Source of the DNA: Alkalihalophilus pseudofirmus OF4
GTDB taxonomy: Bacteria; Bacillota; Bacilli; Bacillales; Bacillaceae_D
Direction: 5' to 3'
Length of the DNA stretch: 64,000 nt
Assembly: GCF_000005825.2 (NCBI RefSeq)
Contig: NC_013791.2
Span: 1,364,001-1,428,000, forward strand
The translations under genes and the position numbers were made by a program. Position 1 is the first letter of the stretch; each line of letters begins with the position of its first letter. Of the stretch, positions 8,515 through 16,975 are shown piece after piece. The notes under the pieces were generated by a model. That model was not told the origin of the DNA and made no database searches. It saw only the letters and a list, made by a program, of their open reading frames with translations.

Positions 8515-9003
8515 ATGACAGGAAAAACACATGTAGCCGGAGGGCTTGCATTATGTATGGCAGCAGATACCTTTTTGCTGCCTCATAGCGGAACACCGCT
8601 TTATTATGTTGCGGGGATGGCTGGAGCGCTAATCCCTGATATATGCCATATCCACTCTAAAATTGGAAGGAGGCTTCCTCTTTTATCTAGAGCCATCTCA
8701 TCTATATTCGGTCATCGGACGCTCACTCACAGTCTGCTTTTTTTAGGAATATGGGCATTGATTTTTCATATCTTTTTTGCAGAGTATACGATGATACGAG
8801 ATGGATTAATTGTAGGTATGATTAGTCATATTATTTTAGATGCAAGTACAGTGAGGGGAGTACGATTATTCTATCCACTAGACTTTCGGGTTCGTCTTCC
8901 GTTCTACATTCGAACCGGTGGAGCTTTCGAGAGAGTCTTATTCTTAGCTTTGTCTCTTTATATTGTCATTTATTCACTCGATACTCTTAAAGGATGGCTG
9001 TAG
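8515..9003 (+). CDS. Membrane-bound metal-dependent hydrolase-like protein (YdjM/DUF457 type)
   Basis: The 162-residue protein opens with MTGKTHVAGG and has IPDICHIHS (about residues 42-50) and FGHRTLTHS (about 64-72), followed by several hydrophobic segments. This His/Asp pattern in a small integral membrane protein is typical of the YdjM/YfhP (DUF457) family, annotated as inner-membrane metal-dependent hydrolases from sequence. Substrate and cellular role are not known. AGAAAGAGAG lies a few bases before the ATG. It is unlinked to its neighbours by obvious operon structure. Confidence 0.75.
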   Translation: MTGKTHVAGGLALCMAADTFLLPHSGTPLYYVAGMAGALIPDICHIHSKIGRRLPLLSRAISSIFGHRTLTHSLLFLGIWALIFHIFFAEYTMIRDGLIVGMISHIILDASTVRGVRLFYPLDFRVRLPFYIRTGGAFERVLFLALSLYIVIYSLDTLKGWL

Positions 9004-9093
9004 TTTTACTTTATCTTTAACAATTCGTTCACTCTTCTTTCTTCGCTTTTGTGGTAAAGTAATTTTCATAGGTGAAAGAAGGGGGTACTAGGT

Positions 9094-9519
9094 TTGACTA
9101 AAAAAATAGAAAATATATTTATCGTTGCGTGGCTTACCTCATTTACTGCGATGCTTGGTTCCCTTTACTTCTCGGTAATACGTCAATTTGAGCCATGTTC
9201 GTTGTGCTGGTATCAACGTATATTGATGTACCCACTTGTGATTATTTTGCTTATTGGGATTATACGAAGAGATACAACAGCTGCTATTTATTCTTTCATT
9301 TTTTCGATTATAGGGATTCTTGTTTCCTCCTATCATTACGCAAACCAAAAGCTCCCTTTCTTGCAGGATGCTGTCCCTTCTTGCGGGAGAGTCCCATGCA
9401 GCGGGCAGTATATTAATTGGTTTGGTTTTGTAACGATACCGTTTTTAGCTTTAACAGCATTTACGATTATTGCTTTATGCAGCTTAATCATCATTCGCAA
9501 TACTAAGGAGAGAGAGTAG
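9094..9519 (+). CDS. bdbC: Disulfide bond formation protein, DsbB/BdbC family
   Basis: This is a four-helix membrane thiol-quinone oxidoreductase that reoxidises an extracytoplasmic thiol oxidase. The first active CxxC is C35/C38 in EPCSLCWYQR. The second pair is in the loop around PSCGRVPCSGQY, and hydrophobic segments lie between. The 141-residue length matches BdbC. The start is a TTG at 9094, about 8 bases after AAGAAGGGGG. The next gene begins 2 bases after its stop and encodes a thioredoxin-fold protein that is its likely partner. Confidence 0.88.
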   Translation: MTKKIENIFIVAWLTSFTAMLGSLYFSVIRQFEPCSLCWYQRILMYPLVIILLIGIIRRDTTAAIYSFIFSIIGILVSSYHYANQKLPFLQDAVPSCGRVPCSGQYINWFGFVTIPFLALTAFTIIALCSLIIIRNTKERE

Positions 9520-9521
9520 AT

Positions 9522-9992
9522 ATGAAGAAGGTTCTTATTTTTGGTGGCATTATTGTCATATTATTTGGGTTATTAGCAGTCGTTAATTCTATGAAACAAT
9601 CACAGCTAGCAGAGGGAAATCCATTTGGAAAAGAACGGATCGATCCAGCAACAGCAGAGTTAGTGAATGATCCAAACTATCAAAATGTCATCTTACCAGA
9701 AGAGCTTGAGGAGATCCTTGAAGATAATGGGGATGTAACGGTGTATTTTTATAGTTCTACTTGTCCTTATTGTAAGGAGGCCACACCTAGACTTGTACCG
9801 ATCAGTGAAGAGCTAGGAGTAGATCTTGTTCAATATAACTTAACAGAGTTTGATGAGGGCTGGTCTGATCATAACATTGAATCCACTCCAACAATTGTCC
9901 AGTTTGAGAATGGTGAAGAGGTTGACAGAATTGTAGGCAGCGCCCCAGATGAAGAATATAGAGCTTTTTTCGAACGAAACGTCAATAATTAA
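9522..9992 (+). CDS. Membrane-anchored thioredoxin-like thiol oxidoreductase
   Basis: An N-terminal membrane anchor (about residues 4-22) precedes an extracytoplasmic thioredoxin fold with active site C81-P-Y-C84 and a cis-proline in ESTPTIV. The gene is directly downstream of bdbC, so the two probably form an oxidase and quinone-oxidoreductase pair for extracytoplasmic disulfides. It takes the place of bdbD but is shorter than BdbD and closer to small thioredoxin-like proteins. A terminator follows, so the two genes make a short operon. Confidence 0.82.
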   Translation: MKKVLIFGGIIVILFGLLAVVNSMKQSQLAEGNPFGKERIDPATAELVNDPNYQNVILPEELEEILEDNGDVTVYFYSSTCPYCKEATPRLVPISEELGVDLVQYNLTEFDEGWSDHNIESTPTIVQFENGEEVDRIVGSAPDEEYRAFFERNVNN

Positions 9993-10000
9993 TAGTGCGA

Positions 10001-10030
10001 CCGATCAGCTAATTGTTGATCGGTTTTTTT
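10001..10030 (+). terminator. Terminator after the bdbC-thioredoxin pair
   Basis: CCGATCA pairs with TGATCGG around a short loop and is followed by eight T. Confidence 0.88.
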
Positions 10031-10054
10031 TATGTAAAGAAAAGTATGAATATA

Positions 10055-10084
10055 TTGACAAATGAATGAATGATCAAATAAACT
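10055..10084 (+). promoter_or_regulatory. Candidate sigma-A promoter for the threonine-synthase-like gene
   Basis: TTGACA (10055-10060), 18 bp, then TAAACT (10079-10084). The -35 is consensus and the -10 matches 4 of 6. It lies about 40 bp before the start codon. Confidence 0.5.
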
Positions 10085-10126
10085 TATAAAACAAAGTTGT
10101 TTAGTTGGTTTTAAAAGAAGGGATGG

Positions 10127-11341
10127 ATGAGGGTGCGTTTTAGTTATGTGAGTCATTTATATTGTCCGAAATGTTCTGCAGCCTATTCTGCAGATGAAAA
10201 AAATAATTTGTGTTCATGTGGTTCACCATTACTAGTGAGCTATGATTACAACTCATTAAAAGAAAAGTGGCAAAAAGAAGATTTACTACATAGAGAACCT
10301 AATTTATGGCGTTATCATGAATTGCTGCCAGTAAAAAAGAAAGAGAACATCGTTTCTTTAGGAGAAGGAATGACTCCATTACTATCTATGGGTAAGCTCG
10401 GTGAAGAGTATGGAATTACAACATTATTGATGAAAGATGAAGGGTTAATCCCAACCGGTTCGTTTAAAGCAAGAGGTTCAGCAGTTGGTGTTTCTAAAGC
10501 AAAAGAACTTGGTGTAGAAGAGCTTGCTATGCCTACAAACGGTAATGCAGGAGCAGCTTGGTCATTGTATGCTTCGAGAGCAGGAATTAAAAGCCATATC
10601 GTTATGCCAAAAGATGCCCCGATGATTACGAGACAAGAGGTTCATGTGGCTGGTGCTGATTTGAAAGTGATTGACGGTTTAATTAGTGACGCAGGTAAAT
10701 TAGTAGGGGAAGCTGTAAGTGAATATGGCTGGTTTGATGTTTCAACATTAAAAGAGCCTTACCGGATTGAAGGTAAAAAAACAATGGGGCTTGAAATTGC
10801 AGAACAATTGAATTGGGAACTCCCTGATGTGATTTTGTACCCAACTGGAGGGGGAGTCGGCTTAATCGGAATATACAAAGCACTTAAGGAATTAGCCGAA
10901 ATTGGTTGGATTGAAAAAGAAAAGCTTCCTAGGCTTGTAGCAGTTCAGGCAGAGGGATGTGCACCAATTGTTAAAGCATTTGAAGCAGGAGATAAAGATT
11001 CTGAATTTTGGAATGACTCTGTAACTGCAGCTTTTGGAATAAATGTGCCTAAAGCACTTGGTGACTTTCTAGTTCTTGAAGCGATCTATGAGACAAATGG
11101 TTGTGCAATTGCAGTGTCAGATGAACATATTTTACAAGAGCAGCATCATATTGCCGAAAGAGAAGGAGCATTTATTTGTCCGGAAGGGGCTGCAACATTT
11201 GCGGCTGCAAAAAAATTACGTCAAGATGGATGGATTAAAGAAAATGAAACCGTCATATGCTTAAACACAGGCATGGGAATCAAGTATCCCGAGACGGTTC
11301 CGATGAATGTGGCTGTCCGCTCAAAAACAGAACGATTATAG
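10127..11341 (+). CDS. Threonine synthase-like PLP-dependent enzyme
   Basis: The 404-residue protein starts with a zinc-ribbon-like motif (C13, C16, C29, C31), followed by a type II PLP fold. The likely Schiff-base lysine K114 is in PTGSFKARG, and a glycine-rich phosphate loop is at YPTGGGVG. The best fit is threonine synthase (O-phosphohomoserine to threonine). Related enzymes of this fold with the same ribbon act on other amino acids. It is followed 10 bp later by an amino-acid/dicarboxylate symporter rather than by thrB or hom, so a catabolic or specialised role is possible. The start could also be the GTG at 10133. Confidence 0.78.
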   Translation: MRVRFSYVSHLYCPKCSAAYSADEKNNLCSCGSPLLVSYDYNSLKEKWQKEDLLHREPNLWRYHELLPVKKKENIVSLGEGMTPLLSMGKLGEEYGITTLLMKDEGLIPTGSFKARGSAVGVSKAKELGVEELAMPTNGNAGAAWSLYASRAGIKSHIVMPKDAPMITRQEVHVAGADLKVIDGLISDAGKLVGEAVSEYGWFDVSTLKEPYRIEGKKTMGLEIAEQLNWELPDVILYPTGGGVGLIGIYKALKELAEIGWIEKEKLPRLVAVQAEGCAPIVKAFEAGDKDSEFWNDSVTAAFGINVPKALGDFLVLEAIYETNGCAIAVSDEHILQEQHHIAEREGAFICPEGAATFAAAKKLRQDGWIKENETVICLNTGMGIKYPETVPMNVAVRSKTERL

Positions 11342-11351
11342 GGGGATGAAG

Positions 11352-12575
11352 ATGAAAAAGCCATCATTGTTAACTCAAATTTTATTGGCATTTGTTCTGG
11401 CCATCATCGTCGGGTCAATCTTTGGTTCTTCTGCAGAAGTTGTCAGTCCCTTAGGTACCTTCTTTTTACGACTAATTCAATTTGTGATTGCACCGCTCAT
11501 ATTAGCGACCCTTGTTACAGGAATTGCAAGTCTTGGCAGCGGGAAAAAACTAGCTAGACTCGGCGCAAAAACAGTTGGATTCTTTTTAACTACCACATTA
11601 ATTGCCGTATCATTAGGTCTTGCTATTGGCTTTTTGTTCTCTCCTGGGGAGGGGCTGAATATTGAACCGCCTGCAACAGGCTCAGTTGAGGTGAATGAAA
11701 CAGAAGGTGTTGTCACCACTTTACTTAATATCATTCCAACCAACCCATTTGCAGCTCTTGCTGAACAAAATATTCTACAGATTATCTTTTTTGCAGCGGC
11801 TCTTGGAATTGGTATAACAATTGTAGGAGAGAAAGCAATCCCTGTACGTCGCTTCTTTGAAGGCTTTGCAGATGTATTATTAAAGATTACTGGTGCTATT
11901 ATGAAGCTTGCTCCTATCGGTGTATTTGGTATTATGGCGCCTATAGTAGGTAATTATGGTTTAGCTGTGCTGCTTCCTTTAGGGAAGGTCATTTTAGCTG
12001 TCGCTGTGGCGTGTATTCTGCATGTTCTGATTGTCTACGGTTTAGCTGTGAAAACACTTGGTAAAACCAGCCTCCTTCATTTCTTCAAAGGGATGGCTCC
12101 TGCAGCACTCGTTGGATTTACAACATCAAGCAGTGCAGCGACGCTTCCTGTTACTTTGAAAAATGCACAAGAGAGGGTCGGCGTATCAAAGGAAACGAGC
12201 AGTTTTGTTCTGCCTCTTGGTGCCACAATTAATATGGACGGAGGGGCGATTTATCAAGGGATCGCAGTATTGTTTATTGCTCAATTTTATGGGATTGAGC
12301 TGACAGTGCTGCAGATCTTTACTGTTATGCTGACGGCTACTCTAGCATCTACCGGTGCGGCAGGGGTGCCAGGTGCGGGTTTGATTATGCTTGCGATGGT
12401 TTTAAGCTCTGCTGGACTTCCGATTGAAGGCATTGCTTTAGTAGCGGCGATTGATCGTATTCTAGATATGTTTAGAACAGGAACGAATATCTTAGGTGAT
12501 GCAGCAGCTTCGGTTGTCATTGATCGTTCTGAGAATAAGAACAAACCTATTGAAGCAAATGAGCTTGCTTCATAG
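11352..12575 (+). CDS. Dicarboxylate/amino acid:cation symporter (DAACS family)
   Basis: This is a membrane secondary transporter with about eight hydrophobic segments. DAACS signatures are the serine-rich hairpin FTTSSSAATLPVT, the NMDGGAIYQG motif and a second hairpin around GVPGAGLIM. Substrates in the family are glutamate, aspartate, C4-dicarboxylates or serine/threonine, with Na+ or H+. Specificity cannot be read here. Coupling to a threonine-synthase-like gene suggests an amino acid. The ATG at 11352 follows AGGGGG by about 6 bases. An upstream in-frame ATG at 11346 abuts that site. Predicted length is 407. Confidence 0.87.
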   Translation: MKKPSLLTQILLAFVLAIIVGSIFGSSAEVVSPLGTFFLRLIQFVIAPLILATLVTGIASLGSGKKLARLGAKTVGFFLTTTLIAVSLGLAIGFLFSPGEGLNIEPPATGSVEVNETEGVVTTLLNIIPTNPFAALAEQNILQIIFFAAALGIGITIVGEKAIPVRRFFEGFADVLLKITGAIMKLAPIGVFGIMAPIVGNYGLAVLLPLGKVILAVAVACILHVLIVYGLAVKTLGKTSLLHFFKGMAPAALVGFTTSSSAATLPVTLKNAQERVGVSKETSSFVLPLGATINMDGGAIYQGIAVLFIAQFYGIELTVLQIFTVMLTATLASTGAAGVPGAGLIMLAMVLSSAGLPIEGIALVAAIDRILDMFRTGTNILGDAAASVVIDRSENKNKPIEANELAS

Positions 12576-12579
12576 AAGA

Positions 12580-12617
12580 AACACCCTGTACCGTCTTAGG
12601 TACAGGGTGTTATTGTT
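12580..12617. terminator. Strong hairpin between convergent genes
   Basis: AACACCCTGTACC pairs perfectly with GGTACAGGGTGTT around a 5-base loop. It separates the symporter from the opposite-strand hydrolase and could serve both. Confidence 0.85.
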
Positions 12618-12655
12618 TTAGGGCTATGGTATTTGCCTGTATAGTAGAGTCCTTC

Positions 12656-13441
12656 TTAAATATTGACTGTAGTTTTCACCCTTTTTGACAACCATACTGC
12701 CGTTTCATTGAATAGTCTATTTTCAAAAGCATGACTTGAAAAGGTATGGTCTCCTTTATCTATAAAAATACGATTTGCATCTATAGCGGCAGTAGCATAA
12801 TCATCAGCATTGGATCTTGGAACTTCTTGGTCCTCATCACCGTGAATGATAAGTACAGAGCCGTTAAAAGTTGAAATAGAAGTTAGAGGATCATGACGCT
12901 TTAAGTCTTCAAAGAAAGATTTACTTAGTTCAAAGCCTTGGTAATCATAGACACCATTCTTCTTAGCAGACATAACCGCATCCTTCGTAGTAATGGATAC
13001 AATATCATTATATGGTCTAGCAACAGGTGCCCAAAGAACAACTTGATTAAGTTGAGGGATTGTTGGTGAGGTTAATGCTGTAACTGCGCCCCCTAAACTA
13101 TGACCTACAAGAGATATACGATTAGGGTCTACACCCTCTAGTTCCATAGTATATGAAATCACTGATTTTAGCTCGTCTACTTTCTTTGTTACACTAATAT
13201 CTTTATAATGGCCATCACTTTCACCACAGCCGCTAAAATCAAATCTTACACAAATATAACCTAAAGAACTGAAGTAGCGTGCGGCTTTCACAAACATTCT
13301 GTGTTCACCAATTTTATTGCCCACAAACCCATGAATAAAGATGAGGGCAGGTGCTTCTTTCTCAAACAATTGTTCAGGTGTTTGTATTGCGGTCGATAAA
13401 TTATACTCACCTGCAGAAATGGTAATATGTTTGCTTGCCAT
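12656..13441 (-). CDS. Alpha/beta hydrolase (serine esterase/peptidase-like)
   Basis: The 261-residue cytoplasmic protein has the alpha/beta hydrolase order: HGF oxyanion motif (37-39), nucleophile S115 in GHSLGG, acid D204 in HGDEDQEVP and H232 in GDHTF. The substrate is not determinable; esterase or acyl-peptidase activity is typical. The ATG at 13441 has AAAGGAG about 10 bases upstream, while the alternative GTG at 13450 is too close to it. A sigma-A promoter at 13473-13501 reads into it on the minus strand, against the flow of the neighbouring sporulation genes. Confidence 0.85.
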   Translation of the reverse strand: MASKHITISAGEYNLSTAIQTPEQLFEKEAPALIFIHGFVGNKIGEHRMFVKAARYFSSLGYICVRFDFSGCGESDGHYKDISVTKKVDELKSVISYTMELEGVDPNRISLVGHSLGGAVTALTSPTIPQLNQVVLWAPVARPYNDIVSITTKDAVMSAKKNGVYDYQGFELSKSFFEDLKRHDPLTSISTFNGSVLIIHGDEDQEVPRSNADDYATAAIDANRIFIDKGDHTFSSHAFENRLFNETAVWLSKRVKTTVNI

Positions 13442-13472
13442 CCGTCTCACGCTCCTTTGTGTTATTTAGTTT

Positions 13473-13501
13473 ATTATAAAGAGTACCACTCAAAATAACA
13501 A
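13473..13501 (-). promoter_or_regulatory. Sigma-A promoter of the alpha/beta hydrolase gene
   Basis: On the minus strand, TTGTTA (13501-13496), 17 bp, then TATAAT (13478-13473). The -10 is consensus and the spacing optimal. Confidence 0.65.
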
Positions 13502-13581
13502 TAAAAATCTAATTTTTCCGGGTGGTTTTGTCGGAATAATGAATAATTACTTAAAAGGTCTTTGCTGATAAGGCTGCCGAG

Positions 13582-13615
13582 GCTTGCACCATTTTATTGG
13601 TGCAAGTCTCTTTTA
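13582..13615. terminator. Orphan hairpin in the hydrolase-dacF intergenic region
   Basis: The ~530-bp gap between the hydrolase and dacF contains GCTTGCACCA pairing with TTGGTGCAAGT, followed by CTCTTTTA. It looks like a terminator but has no gene directly upstream on the plus strand. The rest of the gap (about 13615-13860) shows no supportable gene. Confidence 0.5.
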
Positions 13616-13860
13616 TATAAGAATAAAAATAGTCTTTATCTAAATTTAGGTGGTTTTAGCATGTAAGAGATAGAAGGGAATACAAGGACTGTCTCTGTAT
13701 TCTTAAAAGAACATCCTAAAGTACTTACAATCTATACTCCTGCCTCCTAAACCATAAAGGACATAATTTACATTCAAAGCAGGCAAGAGGTTTTGGCGGC
13801 TTTCCTTTCTGGAAGGCATTTTTAGTTTGATTATTTACCTAGTTATTATTGATTGAACAT

Positions 13861-13888
13861 GTATAAAAAAGAAAACATTGGTAAAAAT
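13861..13888 (+). promoter_or_regulatory. Candidate sigma-F (forespore) promoter of dacF
   Basis: GTATA (13861-13865), 14 bp, then GGTAAAAAT (13880-13888). The -10 fits the sigma-F pattern GGnrAnAnT. Spacing is one base shorter than the usual 15-16. In B. subtilis the dacF-spoIIA operon is read from a forespore promoter upstream of dacF, which supports the call. Confidence 0.55.
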
Positions 13889-13972
13889 GGTGGGTAGCAA
13901 ACTTAGGGACATCTTGTTTTTTGAGGCTTCCTTAAGAGGACTATGAAAATGATGAGATGGAGGTCGGATGGG

Positions 13973-15133
13973 ATGCGGAAAGTCTTATCTACACTATTAG
14001 CTATCGTACTTGTATGTACGTTGGCAGCACCAATGGGATATGCAGCTGAAAAGCAGGCTAGTTTAGCAGAAAATGCTTCATCAGCTATTGTAATTGAGCG
14101 GGATACAGGAGAAGTGTTATTCGAGAAAAACAGCCACGATCAACTTCCCCCTGCTAGTATGACAAAAATTATGACTATGCTTTTAATTATGGAAGCCATT
14201 GATGAAGGTTCTCTTTCCTACGATGATAAAATTCGCACGAGTGAAAACGCGGCATCAATGGGTGGTTCTCAAGTGTTTTTAGAGCCAGGTGAAGAGATGA
14301 CGGTTACTGATATGTTAAAAGCGATTGCTGTTGCCTCAGGTAATGATGCATCAGTAGCAATGGCTGAACACCTTGGAGGTACGGAAGAGGAATTTGTCTC
14401 AATGATGAATGATAAAGCAAAAGAATTGGGACTAGAAAATACAAACTTTATGAACTCTAACGGATTACCTGCAGAAAATCACTACACTACGGCGTATGAT
14501 TTAGCGATGATCTCAAAAGAGCTGCTCAAGTATGAAGATATCACAAAATTCACCGGAATTTATGAAGATTACTTAAGACAGGATTCAGAAAATAAGTTTT
14601 GGCTCGTGAATACGAACAAGCTTGTAAAGTTTTATCCTGGAGTTGACGGCCTTAAAACAGGTTTTACAAGAGAAGCAATGTATTGTTTAACAGCAACAGC
14701 CCAAAAGAACGATATGCGTGTCATTTCTGTGATTATGGGAGCACCTACTCCGAAAGAAAGAAACGCTCAAATTACAGAGATGCTTGATTATTCTTTTAGT
14801 CAATTTAAAACACATAAACTGTATGAGAGAGACCATATTTTAGCTGAAGTGAAGGTTAGTAAAGGGGATAAAAATCAAATTCCTGTACAAACCTCTGAAT
14901 CTGTTTCAATTTTAACGAAAAAAGGCGAATCGATTGATGACGTGACAGAGCGTATGGAAATTGATCAGCAATTGCATGCCCCGCTTGCTAAAGGAGATAC
15001 AGTTGGAACCTTATATATCGAAAGAGCTGGAGAGGTTCTAAGTGAAACGCCGCTTGTTGCCGGTGATGATGTAATGGATGCTTCTTGGTGGAAGTTATTT
15101 AAAAACGTCTTATCAAAATTTAACGGCAAATAA
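13973..15133 (+). CDS. dacF: D-alanyl-D-alanine carboxypeptidase DacF
   Basis: DacF is a penicillin-binding DD-carboxypeptidase that trims pentapeptides and adjusts cortex cross-linking in the forespore. The signal peptide (about residues 1-25, ending MGYAA) precedes the S11 peptidase domain with SxxK in PASMTKIM, SGN in ASGND and KTG in LKTGFT, and then a C-terminal PBP5-like domain. The ATG at 13973 is preferred over in-frame ATGs from 13943 because TGGAGGT is 8 bases upstream and the signal peptide then starts cleanly. It lies upstream of spoIIAA as in B. subtilis, where read-through joins them. Confidence 0.93.
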   Translation: MRKVLSTLLAIVLVCTLAAPMGYAAEKQASLAENASSAIVIERDTGEVLFEKNSHDQLPPASMTKIMTMLLIMEAIDEGSLSYDDKIRTSENAASMGGSQVFLEPGEEMTVTDMLKAIAVASGNDASVAMAEHLGGTEEEFVSMMNDKAKELGLENTNFMNSNGLPAENHYTTAYDLAMISKELLKYEDITKFTGIYEDYLRQDSENKFWLVNTNKLVKFYPGVDGLKTGFTREAMYCLTATAQKNDMRVISVIMGAPTPKERNAQITEMLDYSFSQFKTHKLYERDHILAEVKVSKGDKNQIPVQTSESVSILTKKGESIDDVTERMEIDQQLHAPLAKGDTVGTLYIERAGEVLSETPLVAGDDVMDASWWKLFKNVLSKFNGK

Positions 15134-15229
15134 ATCACATAGTAGAAATTAATCGTATGGTGGAATTAGATCGTCTTATTAGGCGAATGAAGACTACTTT
15201 TTACGAATGTAAACTAGTTTTGTCATATG

Positions 15230-15257
15230 GCAGGTATAGGAGTGGAAAAAGGCGAAA
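15230..15257 (+). promoter_or_regulatory. Candidate sigma-H promoter of spoIIAA-spoIIAB-sigF
   Basis: GCAGGTATA (15230-15238) matches the sigma-H -35 RnAGGAwWW at 8 of 9. After a 12-bp spacer, GGCGAAA (15251-15257) matches the -10 RnnGAAT except for its last base. It is about 60 bp before spoIIAA. The B. subtilis spoIIA operon is sigma-H dependent at this place. Spo0A boxes were not recognised with confidence. Confidence 0.65.
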
Positions 15258-15315
15258 TCCTCTCTAGCAAAACAAACAGGGGGTCCTGTATGTGAGACTT
15301 AGAGGGAGTGATCGA

Positions 15316-15666
15316 ATGAGTTTAGTGATGGATTTAGAGCGAAAAGGAAGTGTGCTGCTCGTTAGACTTGAAGGCGAGCTTGATCATCACACTGCTGAAA
15401 AATTACGTAAACAAGTAGAAGGTCACCTAACCGATGCGAGTGTCAAGCATATTGTTCTTAATCTTGAACAGCTGTCTTTTATGGATAGTTCAGGACTAGG
15501 AGTGATACTTGGACGCTACAAACAAGTAAAAGCAAATGGAGGAGAGATGGTCGTTTGCGCCATTTCACCAGCAGTTAAACGTTTGTTTGAGATGTCAGGA
15601 TTGTTCAAGATCATCCGTCTTGAGGAAAATGAACAATTTGCATTAAAGACATTGGGGGTGGCCTAA
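15316..15666 (+). CDS. spoIIAA: Anti-sigma-F factor antagonist SpoIIAA
   Basis: This STAS-domain protein, when unphosphorylated, frees sigma-F from SpoIIAB in the forespore. It is phosphorylated by SpoIIAB and dephosphorylated by SpoIIE. The phosphoacceptor is S58 in [14 protein letters not shown], at the same number as in B. subtilis. Length is 116. The ATG at 15316 follows GAGGGAGTG, while an in-frame upstream start at 15292 has a weaker context. It is the first gene of the tripartite operon and ends 1 base before spoIIAB. Confidence 0.96.
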   Translation: MSLVMDLERKGSVLLVRLEGELDHHTAEKLRKQVEGHLTDASVKHIVLNLEQLSFMDSSGLGVILGRYKQVKANGGEMVVCAISPAVKRLFEMSGLFKIIRLEENEQFALKTLGVA

Positions 15667-15667
15667 T

Positions 15668-16108
15668 ATGCGTAATCAAATGGATTTAACCTTTTCTGCC
15701 TTAAGCGAAAATGAATCATTCGCACGTGTAACCGTTGGCGCTTTTATTGCTCAGCTTGACCCTACGATGGATGAGATGACAGAAATTAAAACGGTTGTTT
15801 CAGAAGCAGTTACTAACTCCATCATTCACGGGTACCATAATAAACCAGAAGGTATGGTCTTTATTCATGTCACTCTTGATAACGGAGTCATTGAATTAAC
15901 GATTCGAGATGAAGGTATGGGAATTGAAGATATCGAAGAGGCAAGACAGCCTCTTTATACAACGAAGCCTGAGCTTGAGCGTTCTGGCATGGGCTTTACG
16001 ATTATGGAGAACTTTATGGATGAAATTAAGGTCATCTCTGAGCCGATGATTGGTACGACGGTTTATTTGAAAAAGCATTTAACTAATAGCAAAGCGATTT
16101 GCAATTAA
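15668..16108 (+). CDS. spoIIAB: Anti-sigma-F factor and SpoIIAA kinase SpoIIAB
   Basis: SpoIIAB binds and inhibits sigma-F in the pre-divisional cell and mother cell and phosphorylates SpoIIAA. It is a GHKL ATPase. The N box has E46 and N50 in [12 protein letters not shown], the G1 box has D81 in DEGMGI, and the G2 box is in RSGMGFTIM (about 106-113). Length 146 is normal. GGGGGTGG upstream provides the ribosome site, overlapping the end of spoIIAA. Tight spacing indicates translational coupling that keeps partner amounts balanced. Confidence 0.96.
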   Translation: MRNQMDLTFSALSENESFARVTVGAFIAQLDPTMDEMTEIKTVVSEAVTNSIIHGYHNKPEGMVFIHVTLDNGVIELTIRDEGMGIEDIEEARQPLYTTKPELERSGMGFTIMENFMDEIKVISEPMIGTTVYLKKHLTNSKAICN

Positions 16109-16120
16109 GGAGTTTTGCCT

Positions 16121-16891
16121 ATGGATGTCGAGGTAAAACAAGTAAAGAAGAAGAAGGAAGCTCACTTTTCTGATAAAGAGGTCAAGGAGCTCATTGCCCG
16201 AAGTCAGGAAGGTGACCAACAAGCGCGTGATCTGATTGTAAACCGCAACACTAGACTCGTGTGGTCGGTTGTACAAAGGTTTATGAACCGTGGGTATGAA
16301 GCAGATGATTTATTTCAAATCGGATGTATAGGCTTAATTAAATCCGTTGATAAATTTGACCTTTCCTATGATGTGAAATTCTCAACGTATGCTGTTCCGA
16401 TGATCATTGGAGAAATTCAACGCTTTTTACGAGATGATGGGACAGTGAAAGTAAGCAGGTCTATTAAAGAATTAGGAAATAAAATCCGCAAAATGAAAGA
16501 TGAATTAACTAAGTCTCTAGGACGCGTGCCCACTGTTAATGAAATTGCTGAACAGCTTGAGATAACTCCTGAAGAAGTGGTATTCGCTGGTGAGGCAAGC
16601 AGATCGTTAACGTCTATACATGAAACAGTTTATGAGAATGACGGAGATCCGATCACTTTGCTTGACCAGATTGCTGATCAAACGGAAACCAAATGGTTTG
16701 ATAAAATCGCTTTGAAAGAGGCCATCCGTGACCTCGATGAACGAGAGAGGCTGATCGTCTTTTTAAGGTATTATAAAGACCAAACGCAATCAGAAGTGGC
16801 GACAAGACTTGGTATTTCTCAAGTTCAAGTGTCTCGATTAGAAAAAAAGATTCTCGAACAAATGAAAGAAGTTATGGGAGAGCAAATATAG
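16121..16891 (+). CDS. sigF: RNA polymerase sigma-F factor
   Basis: Sigma-F is the first forespore-specific sigma factor and directs genes such as dacF and the sigma-G gene. The 256-residue protein has region 2 (RGYEADDLFQIGCIGLIKSVDKF), region 3 and the region 4 helix-turn-helix (SEVATRLGISQVQVSRLEKK). The ATG at 16121 is 8 bases after AAGGAG, while a TTG at 16115 is in frame but too close. It lies 12 bp after spoIIAB. A terminator follows, so the spoVA operon downstream needs its own promoter, and one is visible. Confidence 0.96.
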   Translation: MDVEVKQVKKKKEAHFSDKEVKELIARSQEGDQQARDLIVNRNTRLVWSVVQRFMNRGYEADDLFQIGCIGLIKSVDKFDLSYDVKFSTYAVPMIIGEIQRFLRDDGTVKVSRSIKELGNKIRKMKDELTKSLGRVPTVNEIAEQLEITPEEVVFAGEASRSLTSIHETVYENDGDPITLLDQIADQTETKWFDKIALKEAIRDLDERERLIVFLRYYKDQTQSEVATRLGISQVQVSRLEKKILEQMKEVMGEQI

Positions 16892-16898
16892 ACTTGAG

Positions 16899-16925
16899 AA
16901 AGCAGCCTTTTAGGCTGCTTTTTTG
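16899..16925 (+). terminator. Terminator after sigF
   Basis: AAAGCAGCC pairs with GGCTGCTTT around a TTTTA loop, followed by a T run. Confidence 0.9.
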
Positions 16926-16975
16926 TGTTCGAAAAGGACCTCGATGTTAAGGAGTGCGGATGCCCTCTGCACCTT

